A stretch of 64,000 nt of DNA from Adiantum capillus-veneris (GCA_014529385.2 CM043952.1:68887370-68951369), one strand, 5' to 3'; shown: positions 11,519 through 24,407, counted from the first letter of the stretch. A program made the numbers and translations. Notes: generated by a model from the letters alone, not told the origin.

Positions 11519-11881
11519 GCTAACTAAATTTATATATATGATACTTTGTGCTTTGGCAACCTCAAAACTTTAGTTGCACTCTTCTTAACTTTTGAAAATT
11601 AGCTCTCAAGCAACCACACCCATGGTTTAGAGACTGTTGATTTTGAAGAGTAGTGGAGAGGGTCTAACAATTCTTGGTTGATTGTAGTTCATGTTGAGCT
11701 TGCTAGTAGCTCAATAATGGTTAATACAAAAGCAATTCTTGAAACGGTGTTCTTGAACTTAGTTCATTCCAACCGGGACAATAAATCCATGTCCCAATTA
11801 CCCTCTTGCAATGAACAACTCCGACCTTTCATGGACAACTCAAGGACCTCTCTTTTTAAGCAAGAAAAGAGAAACCAATAA

Positions 11882-11892
11882 CTCCGATGCCA
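11882..11892 (-). other. Degenerate primer binding site of element 2
   Basis: The complement is TGGCATCGGAG, two changes from TGGTATCAGAG (initiator tRNA-Met). It sits two bases inside the LTR end at 11894. Confidence 0.6.
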
Positions 11893-12043
11893 ATGTAACA
11901 GAATATGTATAATAACATGGATTGTAGCGGAATTAAGTAGTGAGCATTTCCTTAAGAGGATTCTTAATGAACATAAGCAGAGTACTTGATTGAAGGTAGA
12001 AGAATAAACATTATGCCTAGTTACCTTGGCATGCACAATAATT

Positions 12044-12078
<35 letters not shown>

Positions 12079-12590
12079 AGAGAAATTGACAACATTTGAG
12101 GACTGGATTTACTTGGAGCCGATCCCCCCTCCAAAAGGCTTTTGTATTATAGATTCTCCCTTGAAGAGAAACTTGCTTTGGTATAATACATGCTTTGTGT
12201 TCCTTGAGACCTTGTTGATGCCATGAAGATGGTAAGATTCATGCACCAATATTATGCTCGTAAACTAACTTGCAAAAACAATAACTTGTCCCTAGCCTCA
12301 ATCCCATGACCTCACACACCTTCAAAGGTGTAGAGAGCTAGCAAGAAGTGAGTAAGATGAAGAGAAGAAGATGTCTCCCTACAAGAAAGAAGTAGTCTCC
12401 TCACATATAATGACTCTTAGAGCATAGCTTAGCATAGTGATAATGAAGATGGAGAGATTAATAAGCATTACTTTGAGCATAACTCTTGGTTGTATTTGCA
12501 TTATTCACTTCTCAAGCTTGGAGAAGAAGATGACTTGTGTACAAAACACACAATGCAGGAGTGTGTGTGTGTGTGTGTGTGTCTTGTGGA

Positions 12591-12702
<112 letters not shown>

Positions 12703-13094
12703 AATTTTCTACTTTACTCTTGCTACAAGCCTATTGGCTCAAGCTTCTGGCTAGCCAATGAATGGCTATAGTCATAAAAATTAAGGGGTATAACATGTGG
12801 AAAAGTTTCCTCCTTTCCCTCTTTGAGAGAAAGATCTCAATTTATTTAATTGTAGCATTTGGGCAAGTGTCCTCCTTCCCCCTTGAAGAGAAAGATTTTA
12901 ATTATTTAACTGTAGAATTTGGACAAGTGTCCTCCTCTCTCTCTTTAAGAGAAAAATCTTAATTATTTAATTGAATTTAAATTCTCATTGGACCTTCCTC
13001 TAGGTCATCCAATAGGATTTAGAAATATTATGGGGGAAATATTGCTAGGGGCCATGACATATGACCTTAATGCCTCTTGTCTTGGGCTTGCCTT

Positions 13095-13199
<105 letters not shown>

Positions 13200-13680
13200 T
13201 GAGTGAGTGTTCTCTCTCATGCCCCTACCTTTAGGGATCATATTTAAGTCGAACACCTCAAGCAACTTAGTCATTAATCATGAAAATCACCTTATTCATC
13301 AAGCATGACAAGCACCTTAGTCTCATCAAGCACGACAAGTACCTTAGTCATTAAGCACGACAAGCACCTCAAGCACATGCCTAGCTTGCATAAGGTCTAA
13401 AGTACCTAAAGGTCCTAGGTCTAAGGACTTTTAACACTAACCTTTGGAGGTCTTTAAAAAATTTAACCGTAAGTTCTTTTAAGCTCCATATCTTCTCATT
13501 GCTCTTTGGTAGACCAACTCCTTTTTGGACCCTCACTTTCTCTCCCTTTGGTCACGTGCTGAGATAAGTCTAAAAGCACATATCTATATTCTAACTCTTG
13601 TTCCCATTCATTTTCCCACATTAAATGATCAGTTAAATATGAGAAAATCATTTGGGATAGGTAGATATTAGATTTTATGA

Positions 13681-15079
13681 TGGACCACTTCTAAGTTGGC
13701 GGTCCTCACATCACCGTATACCAAGCACTGCAAATAGATAGTTACTGCATGTGTCAAACTTGTGGGGCAGAATGATAGTAACCACACTTTCCACTTGTAT
13801 TCTTTGCATTCTAGAAAGCTCAAAAGCACACTCTGGAGCCAAAACAATCCACTTGGCACCACATCTAAGTCTTCAAAACACCCTATCCAACAGACATGTA
13901 CATGTGCGCGGCTGTTGACACACAAACTTGACTATTTACAATGTGTACATGTTGCATCATGTCTGAGACCCAAAATGACATTGTGGAAGTTCCAAATTCT
14001 TGTATTTATACTTATTTGTACACATTTCCATCCATAAGAACACTACTCTATACATGCCAAAAGTTTTCTGTTTTGCTGTATAGCACGTGTTGGTCCTACT
14101 TTGTTTTACCTCTTTTCGAGAAATATTCACATCAGGTGCAGTCATACTCATGTCAATACTCACGGAAGTGACTTGTATGGGGCACAAAGACTCTTTAAGG
14201 GTGTCAATCCTCAAGAAGCAGAACTAAGAGGAAAACACATCAGCTCAACAAGGAAACCATCCACTCCTAGGTAAAAAAATCTACCTATTTTCTATCTCAC
14301 CACTCTCAATCATCATGCTATTTCAATGAGTAAACGAGCTCGAACAGACACAAAACTTCAAGGGAAGCTATATTAGGTTAAAAAGGACAAATCTACACCA
14401 AAATCCCAATCCATCATTTACCAAATCACCAAAACTTCCACAGAATAGCCCAAAAAGGTTTCCCTAAGGTCTAATAACACTCTCCTAGGGTCAAAATGTC
14501 AAAAACCAATAATTTAAGTACTAGAATCTAAAGATAAATCTTGTAGATGTGTAGTTACAAACCACAAAAGAAGTTAATGTGATTACATTTGAAAGAAAGA
14601 GCAAGAGGCAAGGAACACAATGCAATTCATGGAATTGAATTTGAATTAGCCAATCACGAGAAAAATTGATTACAAAACTTAGCAGAGTAACCGCCTGATA
14701 GCCGTACGACAAAGCTCTCTTTTATCCAAAAGAATAATGTCTATGTTCAAACTAAGGCTTTTGACCTTTATACCTAGGGCTTTCAAAATGGCCAATAACT
14801 GGCTACTTTGGGCTTTGAGTACATAATCAAATATTACATCTCATAGGTTTACAACTTTTGGATCAAAATACATGGGCTCGTTTACAAGGTTCTTGAGAAA
14901 AATATGATTCACTATATCAAAAATGTGGCTCTAGATAATGTTTCTAACTAGGGGGGTTCCTTTAAACTGTATCATCCAGACAACCACCCCCCCCCCCCTC
15001 CCCTTGTTTCATAGATGTTGCACATCCTCATGCAAGTTGGAGAAGATATTCAATAGTCAAATTGGAGTTTCTCCAAGGA
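13681..15079. other. Unassigned DNA between elements 2 and 3
   Basis: I see no coding or transposon homology here. Features worth noting are a 12-base C run at about 14987-14998, and ordinary AT-rich sequence otherwise. The left edge is the insertion flank of element 2. Confidence 0.4.
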
Positions 15080-15654
15080 CTTAATGACTTTATTGATAGC
15101 TGGCTATTATGTTTGATTTGACCAATAAATCTATGAGAGGGTTAGTTAGTAATGTGCTTTGGTAAGCTATGTGCTGTGCTTGAATCTCCCTTGTCTTTGG
15201 GTTAAAGATGTCCACCTTGAAAAACCCTATCATGAATGCTTCCTCAAATGTATGCATGTAATGCGAGGGAAAAAACGTGATCTTGGCATACGTTCCCATG
15301 AAACATCTTGATAGGTTGGTGGTGCAACATCTTGATTGGACATAAGGGTGGAAAGGGTGTGCTTTACCACATCATAGGAATCACAAAGTTTTGAGTACCT
15401 TTTCTATTCCCTTTCCAAACCCTCTTCAAGTGATTGCTTCTCCACTTGTAGTCCTAGTTGTTTGACTTGATTTCCTTTTTTAGATCCTTGTAGATGTTTT
15501 TTGCATCTCTTTTCTCTTTGTCTAGAGCTATCTATAGTAGTTTTTTCTTTTGTAGACTTTCCACTTGTTGTTTAAGAGATGCTATCTCTTGGTTTTCTTG
15601 TTTCATGGCAGCTTTGTCTTCTTCAATTTCTTTAATCCAAATGCTCGTCGCCAT
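15080..15654 (-). pseudogene. Coiled-coil protein pseudogene, family not recognised
   Basis: From an ATG at 15654 the minus strand reads a charged, heptad-like segment (IKEIEEDKAAMKQENQEIA, then LKQQVESLQKK) with a TAG after about 45 codons. It continues as DKEKRDAKNIYKDLKKEIK before a second TAG. After a frameshift, a block containing EEAFMIGFFKVDIFNP and YQSTLLTNPLIDLLVKSN lies at about 15110-15250. The pattern looks like a gag or host coiled-coil protein, but I cannot assign it. It lies on the opposite strand to the RT remnant at 16432. Confidence 0.4.
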
Positions 15655-16431
15655 CTTGTGATTTTTGAACTACAACTCGATCATGTCCAGTGTTTGTTTG
15701 AGATCAGACTGCTTTATAATCCACATAGCCACTATCTCATCTATTGGCTGCAGAGAGGGAACATCTCTTCTTACTTGTTCTTCTAGTTTTTGTGAGGTCT
15801 TTGCAAGCTTTTTAGTTAGTATGGAGGAGTTCTTTAAGTGTTGGCAACTTCTTCTCCTAGGTAATTTTATTAATTTTCTATCCTTATTAGCTAAAAATTA
15901 AAGAAAAGGATTGAAATATATTATCATTTGGAAAAAAATTAGCCAAAATTATTCATCACACTTGTACATACATAATCTCACTCTAGGCATCATGATTGTC
16001 AAAATTTAGTCAATATGGCTCATTAGTATGTCTGATAAGAGGTAAAAACTAAATAAAATGCATGTTATAGATGATGAAGAGGATCTTTCTCTTCAATCTA
16101 ACCGGGCTGTGATTCTTGTATTTGAAAAATATTGCAAAAATTATGGATAGATATTGGATGATAGGAAAAATGGATGTGGATTGTTGTCAGAATCAAAGTG
16201 TGAAGAAATTGGATGGGGAGGATGTTACAAAGGATATTCAGCAAGTTACAAAGGAGGAATTGATAGGTCAATAGTTGAGTATGCAAGAATCAAAGGCAGA
16301 CCTGGAAGAAGCAATAAAGAAGGGAGAATTAGTGTATGAGCACACTATGGAACAAATTACTCGAGTTCAAGAGGATGACATGTAGGACTTGAATATGGGG
16401 ACAACCGATGTACCAAATATTGTTAAGGTAA
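15655..16431. other. Unassigned AT-rich DNA
   Basis: No clear feature is visible. Short open stretches on both strands show no recognisable motif. The right end leads into the RT remnant and may be its decayed upstream linker. Confidence 0.3.
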
Positions 16432-17310
16432 GTGTTCACATTGATGAAGATTTTAAATAAACATTTATGGGCATTATTAGTGGAGTTCAAAGATGTTTTT
16501 ACCAGGGAGTATTCGGTTATGCCCAGAATGGATCTAAAAATCTTTCAACATCAGATTAACCTTAAGAAGGATGTTGTCCCAGTGATTGAGAAGAGGTATA
16601 CAATGAACCCTTACTATATGCAAAACAAGTTAAGGAGGAACTGGATAAGTTGCTGAATGTAGAATTTATAAAACTAGTGGAGTCAACAAAGTGGTTATCA
16701 CCTATTGTGGTTGTATCCAAAAGTCAGGAAAGCTGAGGATATGTGTGAATTACAAAAAATTAAATGCTGCCACAATATCAAATCCATTTCCATTACCCTT
16801 TATTGATACTCTCTTGGTAGGAAAAGCGATGCATAGTTTTTTAGATGGGTTTTTTTGGGTATAGTCAGATTTCAATGGCTAAGGAGGATATTCCAAAAGC
16901 AGCTTTTATTACAAAATAGGGAGATTTGGATTGAAGAATGGCCCTCAAGAGTATTCAAAGGCATAAAACAAAACTTTTGAACCATATCTAGATTTTATGA
17001 AGGTGTTCATGGATGATTTTTGTGTATATGGTAGGAAGTTGGAGCATTTGGAGCCTTTAAGAAACGTTTTTGTATGTTGTCGGATGTTTTGGATGTCTTT
17101 AAATCCTTTTAAGTGTGCTAATATAGTGAGAAGAGGAAAGTTTTAGGAAATGTGATTTCAGCAGCAGAGGGTATTTCCATTGATGGTGATAAGATTGGAG
17201 TAATTCCAAAGGTACTTGTACCAAGGAATTTGAAAGAGCTACAAAGGTTTAATGGGCAGATTAAGTGGTATAGTCAAAATTTGCGGTACTTGGCGGATGT
17301 TATGGAACAA
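16432..17310 (+). pseudogene. Decayed Ty3 RT fragment of a non-chromovirus lineage
   Basis: The blocks are LLVEFKDVFTREYSVMPRMD (16483 on), FQHQINL, then SPIVVVSK (about 16700), an altered VDYRKLNAAT equivalent (YKKLNAATISNPFPLPF), SFLDGF-GYSQI, and a catalytic-region match VFMDDFCVYG near 17010-17030. A downstream block (about 17150-17310) resembles the RT-RNase H connection, LKELQRFNGQIKWYS. It resembles the RT of element 6 (EFKDVFAWEY, FYQHIIHL) more than the chromovirus RTs. It is cut at about 17310 by the truncated LTR of element 3. Confidence 0.7.
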
Positions 17311-18235
17311 GAGGGGTCCAATGAGATTCTACTCCCATCTAACAAATATCTAGATATTTTCAAGCTCTCTCTCTCTAAGGGGTAAGGAGGACACTTGTCA
17401 AAAGACTACCCATGTACTTGACTGCATGATGCATGTGATTCGCTAGGGAGAAAGGGGTCCAATGAGCTTGCAACATGCAGAAAGGTCACCACTCACCAAA
17501 AGCAAGGAGGGGGCGTGCTAAGGGGATATAATCCAGCCACACTCTCATTTTCAAAGCCATTCTCACTTGGTGAAAATTGAGGAACACCACCTCCTTCTCC
17601 AAGCTTGTGAGAGTGAAAGCCTACACCAACATTCTTGGCTATGGAAGGCAAATCCAACCAAGAGTCATGCTTCAATGCTTAAGCTTGTCATCCTCTCCAT
17701 CTTCATTACTATGCTATTATGTTTGCTAACAAGAAGAGTAATGATAAGTGAGGAACTATTTCTTTCTCCTATGGAATGTTTCTTCTTCCTCTTCCCTATC
17801 CTCATTCCCTGCTAGCTCTCTCCACCTTCGAAGGTGTTTGAGGCCTTGGGACTGAGGCTTGGGATAGTTAATTCTTTATTCAAGTTTATGTTATGCTTGT
17901 GATTCATGAAGCTTTCCATCTTCATTGCATCACCTAGGTTACAAGGAACACAAATATTGTATTGTACCAAGTCTCTCTTGATGGGAGAAACTATAATACA
18001 AATGCCTATTGGAGGGGGAACCGGCTCCATATGAATCCGGTCCTCAACTATTGTCATGTTCTCTGAACTCTCTCTCTTGCAAAAGTATTGTTCATGCCAA
18101 GTTAACTAAGTACCATGTTTATGTTGCTACCATCAATTAAGCTCAACCGCTATGCTCACAAAGAATCTCTCAAAAGTGCTTCACCTAATTTCCTAATTCC
18201 GCTACTGTCAAAGTTCATAGGCAATTTCCATTGCA
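17311..18235 (+). repeat. Truncated 5' LTR of element 3
   Basis: Homology to the 3' LTR starts at GAGGGGTCCAATGAG (compare 24785) and runs to TTTCCATTGCA at 18235, just before the primer site. The U3 start is missing and is replaced by the RT remnant ending at 17310. This copy retains the block at about 17790-18060 that is deleted in the 3' LTR. Confidence 0.82.
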
Positions 18236-18236
18236 T

Positions 18237-18248
18237 TGGTATCAGAGA
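18237..18248 (+). other. Primer binding site of element 3
   Basis: TGGTATCAGAGA follows one base after the LTR end. It matches the initiator tRNA-Met type site TGGTATCAGAG. Confidence 0.75.
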
Positions 18249-18651
18249 ATTTGGTTTCTCTTTTCTTGCTTAAGAAAAGAGTTCCTTGAGTAGCCTATTA
18301 ATGGTTGTTTTTGTTAATTATATTAGGGTAAGTGGGTCTGGGATTTATTATCGGTTTTGTTGAGCCCACTATGTGGGATATGGTGCACACATCAAGAGCT
18401 TTGTTCTTAATAATGGAGTCTTTTTAGACTTGCCTATGGCTTTACCATTATTGAGCCATAAGAAGTCCAAAAGGAGCTATCCCTCAACAACTTCGCTATG
18501 TTATACTCACTCCACTACTCTCTATAATTAACCAATTCGAGCCGTGGGTGTAGATACTTAAGTGCCTAGTTTCAAAGGCTAAGAGGATTAGCAAAACTAA
18601 GGTTTTGAATTTCCAAAGCATACACTAAGTAAACACATAAGTTTAATTAGC

Positions 18652-20027
18652 ATGGTTGACAATAACCAAGAGAGGAGAATGAACATTGATAACTTTGATT
18701 TTGCACATGAAGGTCCAATGATGATGCCCCCATGTTTGTTAATTATCTTGTCACTAGGTTGCAACAAGCTATGGGCAACCCCACTTTGCAAGCTGAAGTT
18801 ACTCAACAACTTCGTGCTTATGGGATTTCCTTTCCTCTCCAAGAGGAGAGAGAACTTACGAGGCCTCTTGAAGAGAAACCCAAAAGAAGACTCTCTCCCA
18901 TATGAGAGGAGGAATCCAAAGATCAAGAAAGCAATGAATCCCTAAATTCCTACGAAGATGTGGCTCCATGAAGAAGGAGGACTAAACGATCGCCAACTCC
19001 TCCCAAGAAGAAACGGGTTAACCCATAGTCCTTCTCCTCGTCACTCCAAAAGGGAAGAGAGGAAACCAAGGAAGAAAAGGGAAAGAAAAAGGTCACCCTC
19101 TTCTCCTTCTTCTTCACCTTCCTCCTCTACCAATGAAAGCTATGGCTATTCTCCTAGAGAATATAAGAGGGCCCAGGGCATCGCAAATCTTACCCTGCAT
19201 GGCGAAGGTCACAAAAGCTCAAGAAGTTCAAAGAGGGATGGCACCTTTGGTGCGACTGACAAAGTATTGGCCTTCATCCAACAATTTGATGCGGCCTTTG
19301 GGGATGAGGGCTTCACGGAGTCCTCCAAGATACGCCATGTAGCTATGCACTTCCAAAAATCGGCTCGTCAATGGTGGGATAGCCTTCAAGGCAATGGCAA
19401 AGCCCCAAAGACATGGAAAACCCTACGAGTTTCCATCATGAATCAATTCCTTGCAAGTGATGCAAAGGACAAAGTGCTCACCGAATGGCGAAGTTTAAGA
19501 CTTGTCTTTCATGAGTCTATCCACAAATATGTGGACAAGTTTTGGAATTTACATCTCAAGGCTACTATCTTTCAAAAGATAGACTTTGCTAAGGAAAGAC
19601 AACAATTATGTGCGGGATTACCTAAAGAGATGGCCGAGTATGTCAACTCTCAACGCCCTGACTCTATCAGTGAATTAATCCACCATACCATGGTTGCTTC
19701 ATGCATCAATTTCCAACAAGGGGTTAGACGGAATATCAAACCCATGGAAATTAAAGACAAAAGTGAGGCAAAGGGAAAAATTAATGCCCAAAATTTTTCC
19801 CACGGCCATTCCAACAACAACAACAACAATCGGTCCAAGGAAAAAGGAGCTTATAAAGGTAAAAATAAACTCTCTCCTAAAGAGCTTGAATCTTTTCGCA
19901 AGGATCACAAATGTTTTAATTGTGGGGAGCAAGGACATGACTATAATTCTTGCCGCAAAAGAAATGCTCACAATGAGACTCCTAGAGCTTCCACTATCGA
20001 AGCTCCACAAGAGGATACTCATTGGAA
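18652..20027 (+). pseudogene. gag of element 3
   Basis: It starts MVDNNQERRM at 18652, and a frameshift follows in the N-terminal part. The main open block runs from 18958: a basic Ser/Pro-rich linker, then the capsid-like segment (AFIQQFDAAFGDEGFTES, AMHFQKSARQWW, LTEWRSLRL, IHKYVDKFWNLHLKA, EMAEYVNSQR). An Asn-rich linker and the CCHC knuckle CFNCGEQGHDYNSC (about 19915-19956) come next. The frame runs into the GC-rich foreign block at about 20028 and stops at 20103, so gag is separated from protease. Confidence 0.82.
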
Positions 20028-20411
20028 GCCGACGCCCTTCCAAGCGGGTATGGCATTTCCTAGGGGAAAACCGTTGGGTTTCAAAGGAAGTTTAGTGAGG
20101 TGAGCGATAAGTACCTGAAAGAGGCAACTCCGAAGGGAAGATCGAAGCAAGTCCCGCAGTACATGGGCCTCTGAACAGAGGTACTTGGTCGTTGTCACGC
20201 CCACCAAAATGGGTCTCTCAAGGGAAAAGTCATCGCCCTAAGAGTGTAGATAATTCTGGCCTCCCGAGTTTAGAGGAAACTAGTGACAAAAGCGTCTGCC
20301 TTCGGTTTCTCAGGGCATAGTCCTGGTCGTTCTTCTTGTCCACTTTTATGGTGGTTAAGGGGAGCGGCCGGGCTTGCCCCGCCTGACTCCGAAAACAAAA
20401 CAAAAAATTTC
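20028..20411. other. GC-rich foreign insert between gag and protease of element 3
   Basis: In the related elements IEAP-ED-H-K runs straight into GSPLSYAW. Here the two halves are separated by about 384 bases that match nothing else in the window. The block is much richer in GC than its surroundings (for example GGGGAGCGGCCGGG and TTGCCCCGCCTGAC at 20356-20386). No long ORF or terminal repeat is visible. The junctions show at most a few bases of overlap (AAG/AAAGG). The base composition fits plant mitochondrial DNA, which is an inference only. Confidence 0.6.
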
Positions 20412-21060
20412 AAAGGATCACCTCTCTCCTATGCTTGGAGAAAGGTAAGGGAGCATGATGCTTTCATCTTGTTTGACCCTAGTTCTACTCTCAACTTCAT
20501 ATCAATGGAGTTGGCCACCAAGTTGGGCATTCAAGCTTTTGAGATGAGAGATGATGTAACTGCCGATGCCGCTTTCAAGGGACGGGAAGCCTCTGTTACT
20601 CCCTTGATTGGTAAGTTGAGGCTTCATGTCCAAATCTATGTCAACAAAGAAGATTTATTCATCTCTCCTCTCCAACATGAGGATGCTATCCTAGGGATAC
20701 CATGGTTCAACCAATGGCTCCCATCATGAAGTTCCCTGAAAGGAGAATCTACTTCACCTATAGGGGAAAGAATATGTATATAGATGCTAATGAGTCTGAT
20801 CGTACTATACCACTTGTAAATCCTCTCACCCTTGATAAATCCATGAAAAATTCTCACTTTCTGCATGCATGATTTTTGTCAAAGAATCACTTAAAGGTCC
20901 TAATGTTTCATCAAAGGTGAATGGTAGGAATAAAGAAGAGTAAGACTTGTCTAACTTTCTAAAAGGATTGCAAGATGTGTTCATTGATGATATCCCTATG
21001 GACTTTCCTCCAAAGCGAGGGGATGATGACCATCAAATAGAGCTCCTATCAGAAAGCTGA
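20412..21060 (+). pseudogene. Protease and RT linker of element 3
   Basis: GSPLSYAWRKVREHDAFILF is followed by DPSSTLNF, the aspartic protease motif. DPSS replaces the DPGS of the other copies, so the active-site glycine is lost. The protease tail follows (KLRLHVQIYVNKEDLF, EDAILGIPWF), with a frameshift near 20720. The RT linker continues to about 21060 with stops. Confidence 0.78.
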
Positions 21061-21690
21061 CCACCTAACAAACCTTCCTATCGAGTTTCACAAGCTCAAC
21101 AAGAGGAGATCATGAGGCAAGTACAAGAATTGGTAACACAAGAATGGTGAGGCCTAGATCCTCTCCCTTTTGCTCTCTAGTCCTTTTAGTGCAAAATAAA
21201 GATGGTACATACCGCATGTGTGTGGACTATCGTACGCTATACCATATCACTATCAAAAACAGATTTCCTGTACCTCGGGTAGAAGATCTGTTTGATACGC
21301 TACAAGCTCTACCTACTTCAGTAGGATTGACCTTAAAAGTGGCTACCATCAAATAAGGATAGTGAATGAAGATATCCTAAAGACCGCGTTCCGTACAACG
21401 TTTGGCCTTTATGAATACCTAGTCATGCCTTTTGGCTTGACTAATGCACTAGCTACATTCAATCAATTAATGGAGAAAATTTTTAGACCCTACCGCAAAT
21501 TCACGGAGTGTTCTTTGATGATATCATTATCTATTCCAACTCCTTGGAGGAACACAAGCAACATCTCCAAGTGATTTTTCAAGCATTAAGGGAGAATAAG
21601 CTTTTTCTCAATCAAAAGAAAAGTAAATTTTTTCTTCAAGAGATTCAATACTTAGGTCATATTATCTCTTGAGATGGTATTCGTATGGAT
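21060..21690 (+). pseudogene. Reverse transcriptase of element 3
   Basis: The blocks are [43 protein letters not shown] (21144-21300), then a frameshift. Next come [26 protein letters not shown] (21362 on) and the region that should encode VFFDDIII. A one-base deletion near 21508 shifts that frame so the catalytic aspartates are no longer read in phase. A TGA at about 21670 separates RT from the RNase H block. Confidence 0.8.
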
Positions 21691-23064
21691 CCATCGAAGT
21701 TGGAGGTAATAAAAGCATGGCCTAATCTAAGGAATCTACATGAGCTAAGAAGCTTTATTGGTATGTGTGCATACTATAGACGTTTCATAGAAAAAATCTC
21801 TCAAATAGTAGGACCATTATATGACTTAACAAAGAAAAACGTTAAGTATTCATGGACTGCTAAGGAGCAAAGTGCTTTTGACAAGCTCAAAGAGAAGCTT
21901 ATCTCCCAACCAGTCCTTATGCTTCCGGATCTCTCAAAGACATTTGAGGTCCAATGTGATGCTTGTGGTGATTGCCTTCGAGCAGTCTTGCTTCAAGAAG
22001 GCCATGCCATAGCATATGAGAGCCGAAGGCTCAACACGGATGAACGGGTCTTAGAAATTTATGAGAAAGAGCAGTTAGCTATTCTACATGCTCTAGACAC
22101 ATGGAAGCATTATCTATTGGGGACTCCATTCATCTTACGAACATACCATCAAAGTCTCAAGTACTTCATGACGCAAACAAAGCTTTCCGACAAACAAATG
22201 AGGTGGGAAAATTTTCTTTCACAATTTAATTTCCATATTGCTGGTAAGCACAATCAAGTGGCTGATGCACTTTCACGACAACCAAAAGTTAATGCTGTGT
22301 CAATAGCAACTCATAATGATCTATCTTCTATGATAGATGAGTATGCAACTGACCCTGACTTTAAAGACATAATGTCAGCCCTTGCTTTGGGGAAGAAAGA
22401 GGAACCATTCACCTTGCAGGATGGTTATCTTCTCCATGGAAATAGGCTATGTGTTACCCACTCCCTTCGTGAGAAAGTCATGTATGAATCCCATGCTCCT
22501 CCCTATACGGGGCATAGAGGCATTCAACCTACCCTTCGAGGAGTAGCGACGTACTTTTATTGGCCTGCTATGAAAGTGGACATACAAGAGTATGTTTCAA
22601 AATGTGTAGTATGCCAAAAAACCAAGTATGATACAGAGAAGCAACTTGAATTACTTCAGCCATTGCCAATTCCTAATTCACCATGGGGGAGTATATCCAT
22701 GGATTTTATCTTTGGATTACCAAAATCTATCCATGGGAATACGGGAATATGGACAATAGTCGACAGGTTTAGTAAGCAATCACACTTTATCCCTGTCAAG
22801 AAGACTATTAAGGCACACCAAATGGCAACTCTCTTCATATCGCAAATTTTCAAACACCATGGATTGCCAATATCCATCGTGTCAGATAGAGATCCTAGAA
22901 TGACCATTAATTTTTGGAAATTTCTCTTCAAAAATCTAGGTACAAGATTGAATTTCTCTTCGGCCTATCACCCACAAACGGATGGCCAAAGTGAGATAGC
23001 CAATCTTACGATTCTTGATCTACTAAAGATCTATGTTACAAAAGTAGATCAATGCTCACAATGA
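21685..23064 (+). pseudogene. RNase H-integrase block of element 3 (460 codons open)
   Basis: The connection and RNase H come first: FEVQCDACGDCLRAVLLQEG, YESRRL, YEKEQLAILHALDTWKHYLLG. The canonical TDHQSL is TYHQSL here, so one catalytic Asp is missing. The domain ends NQVADALSRQ. The integrase HHCC finger follows (ESHAPPYTGHRG … CVVCQKTK, about 22480-22625), then the DDE core with MDFIFGLPKS, IVSDRDPRM and HPQTDGQSEIANLT, so all three catalytic residues are present. The block ends at TGA 23062-23064, where relatives have Trp (SQWEKYLPL); this is a nonsense mutation, not the natural end. Confidence 0.85.
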
Positions 23065-23788
23065 AAAAAGTACTTACCTCTTGTAGAGTATGCGTATAAT
23101 AATGCTATCCATACTTCTACAGGAAAAGCACCTTTTGAAATCATAGAGGGAAGACCTAAAATTCCCTTGCTACTTAAAGTACATGGGAAGATCTTCGCTG
23201 CTCTGCTGATGAGTATATCCGTGACCTGCAAACATCTTTTCAAAAGATTAAGGAGGCTATATCCATCTCCCAACTAAGGCAAAAAACTGTTGCTAACAAG
23301 CACAGAAGGGCCTTAACATTCAAATAAAATGATTGGGTCTTACTTAAGTTTCCTAAGGCTCGATTGAAGAAAACGACGGGCAAAAATCCTACGGGCCATC
23401 AAAAGTATTATGCTAAACTAGCAAAAAGATACTATGGTCCTTTTCAAATTTTGAAGCCAATCAATGAGGTGGATTATCAACTCAAGTTACCTAACCATTG
23501 GCTCATACACAATGCTTTTCATGTGAGCCTACTCAAGCCCTACAAAGGAGAGCCTCCAAATGAACCAATTATTGAAGACCCTCCCAAAATCAAAGATCAA
23601 GAAGAGATATTACAACTCGAAGCTATCCTTCAACATGAAGACAAGGTACTATGACATGGTAAGATTATCCGACAGTATCTTATTAAGTTCAAAAATTATC
23701 CTTTTGAAGATGCTAGATGGATCCAAGGAATCCAGCTTAAGGATAGTTTGAACCTTGTCAATGCTTACAATGCTACATTAGAGTAACC
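23065..23788 (+). pseudogene. Integrase C-terminus and chromodomain of element 3
   Basis: It continues the integrase (YLPLVEYAYNNAIHTSTGKAPF) with frameshifts and a TAA near 23325. The C-terminal segment is YYGPFQIL and [17 protein letters not shown]. The chromodomain-like tail lies at about 23640-23770 (IIRQYLIKFKNYPFEDARWIQ), after a TGA at 23652. This tail is what marks the family as a chromovirus: such domains bind modified histone H3 and can steer integration into heterochromatin. Confidence 0.8.
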
Positions 23789-24130
23789 AAATGTACATGT
23801 TTCTTTTAAATGATCAATGTTTTTGCCTTATAAGACTAATCCTCTCTTTATTGTGCAGAAATTTTATAAGTAGTATGCATACTAAGAATCATGTTTGGGA
23901 TGACGGCGTCTCTCAAACACCATGCATAATTTGTCACTCTACTTGGGAGGATGAAATGGACTAAAGAGCAGACATGCTTGCGGCAGCTATGTCTCCCAAC
24001 CACCAAATGGATTACTCATCCATCTTGGAATGATGTCGTAGGGTAAAAATGGATCCTCTACCCGCTAAGAAAAATTGACTAATGACTATGACTTTTTCTC
24101 TTTTACCTCATAGTCGAGGACGACTATGAT

Positions 24131-24145
24131 TTCAAGAGAGAGGTA
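24131..24145 (+). other. Polypurine tract of element 3
   Basis: TCAAGAGAGAGGTAA lies directly before the LTR start TGTCATTA. It is the presumed plus-strand primer. Confidence 0.7.
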
Positions 24146-24407
24146 ATGTCATTAAATATCTAATATCTGGCCAACCCAAATGATTTTCTCATATTAAATT
24201 GATCATTTAATATGGGATAATAAACGGGAACAAGGGTTAGAATATAGACATGTGCTTACGGATCTATCTCAACATGGGGCCAATGGTAAAGGGGCCCAAA
24301 TGAGAGATGGTCTGTCAAAGAGAAAGGTTAACTTATGAAGCTTAAAAGACCTTATGGTTATCTTCATTAAAGAACTCCAATAGTTAGTGTTAAAAGTCCT
24401 TTGACCC

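Noticed and set aside
13681-15079. Hidden tRNA or small RNA genes
   Set aside because: No A/B box pair with matching acceptor stem could be recognised by eye; a tRNA scan was not possible.
22656-22931. Antisense open frame opposite integrase
   Set aside because: It mirrors the conserved integrase core and recurs opposite the same domain in other copies; shadow of the real coding strand.
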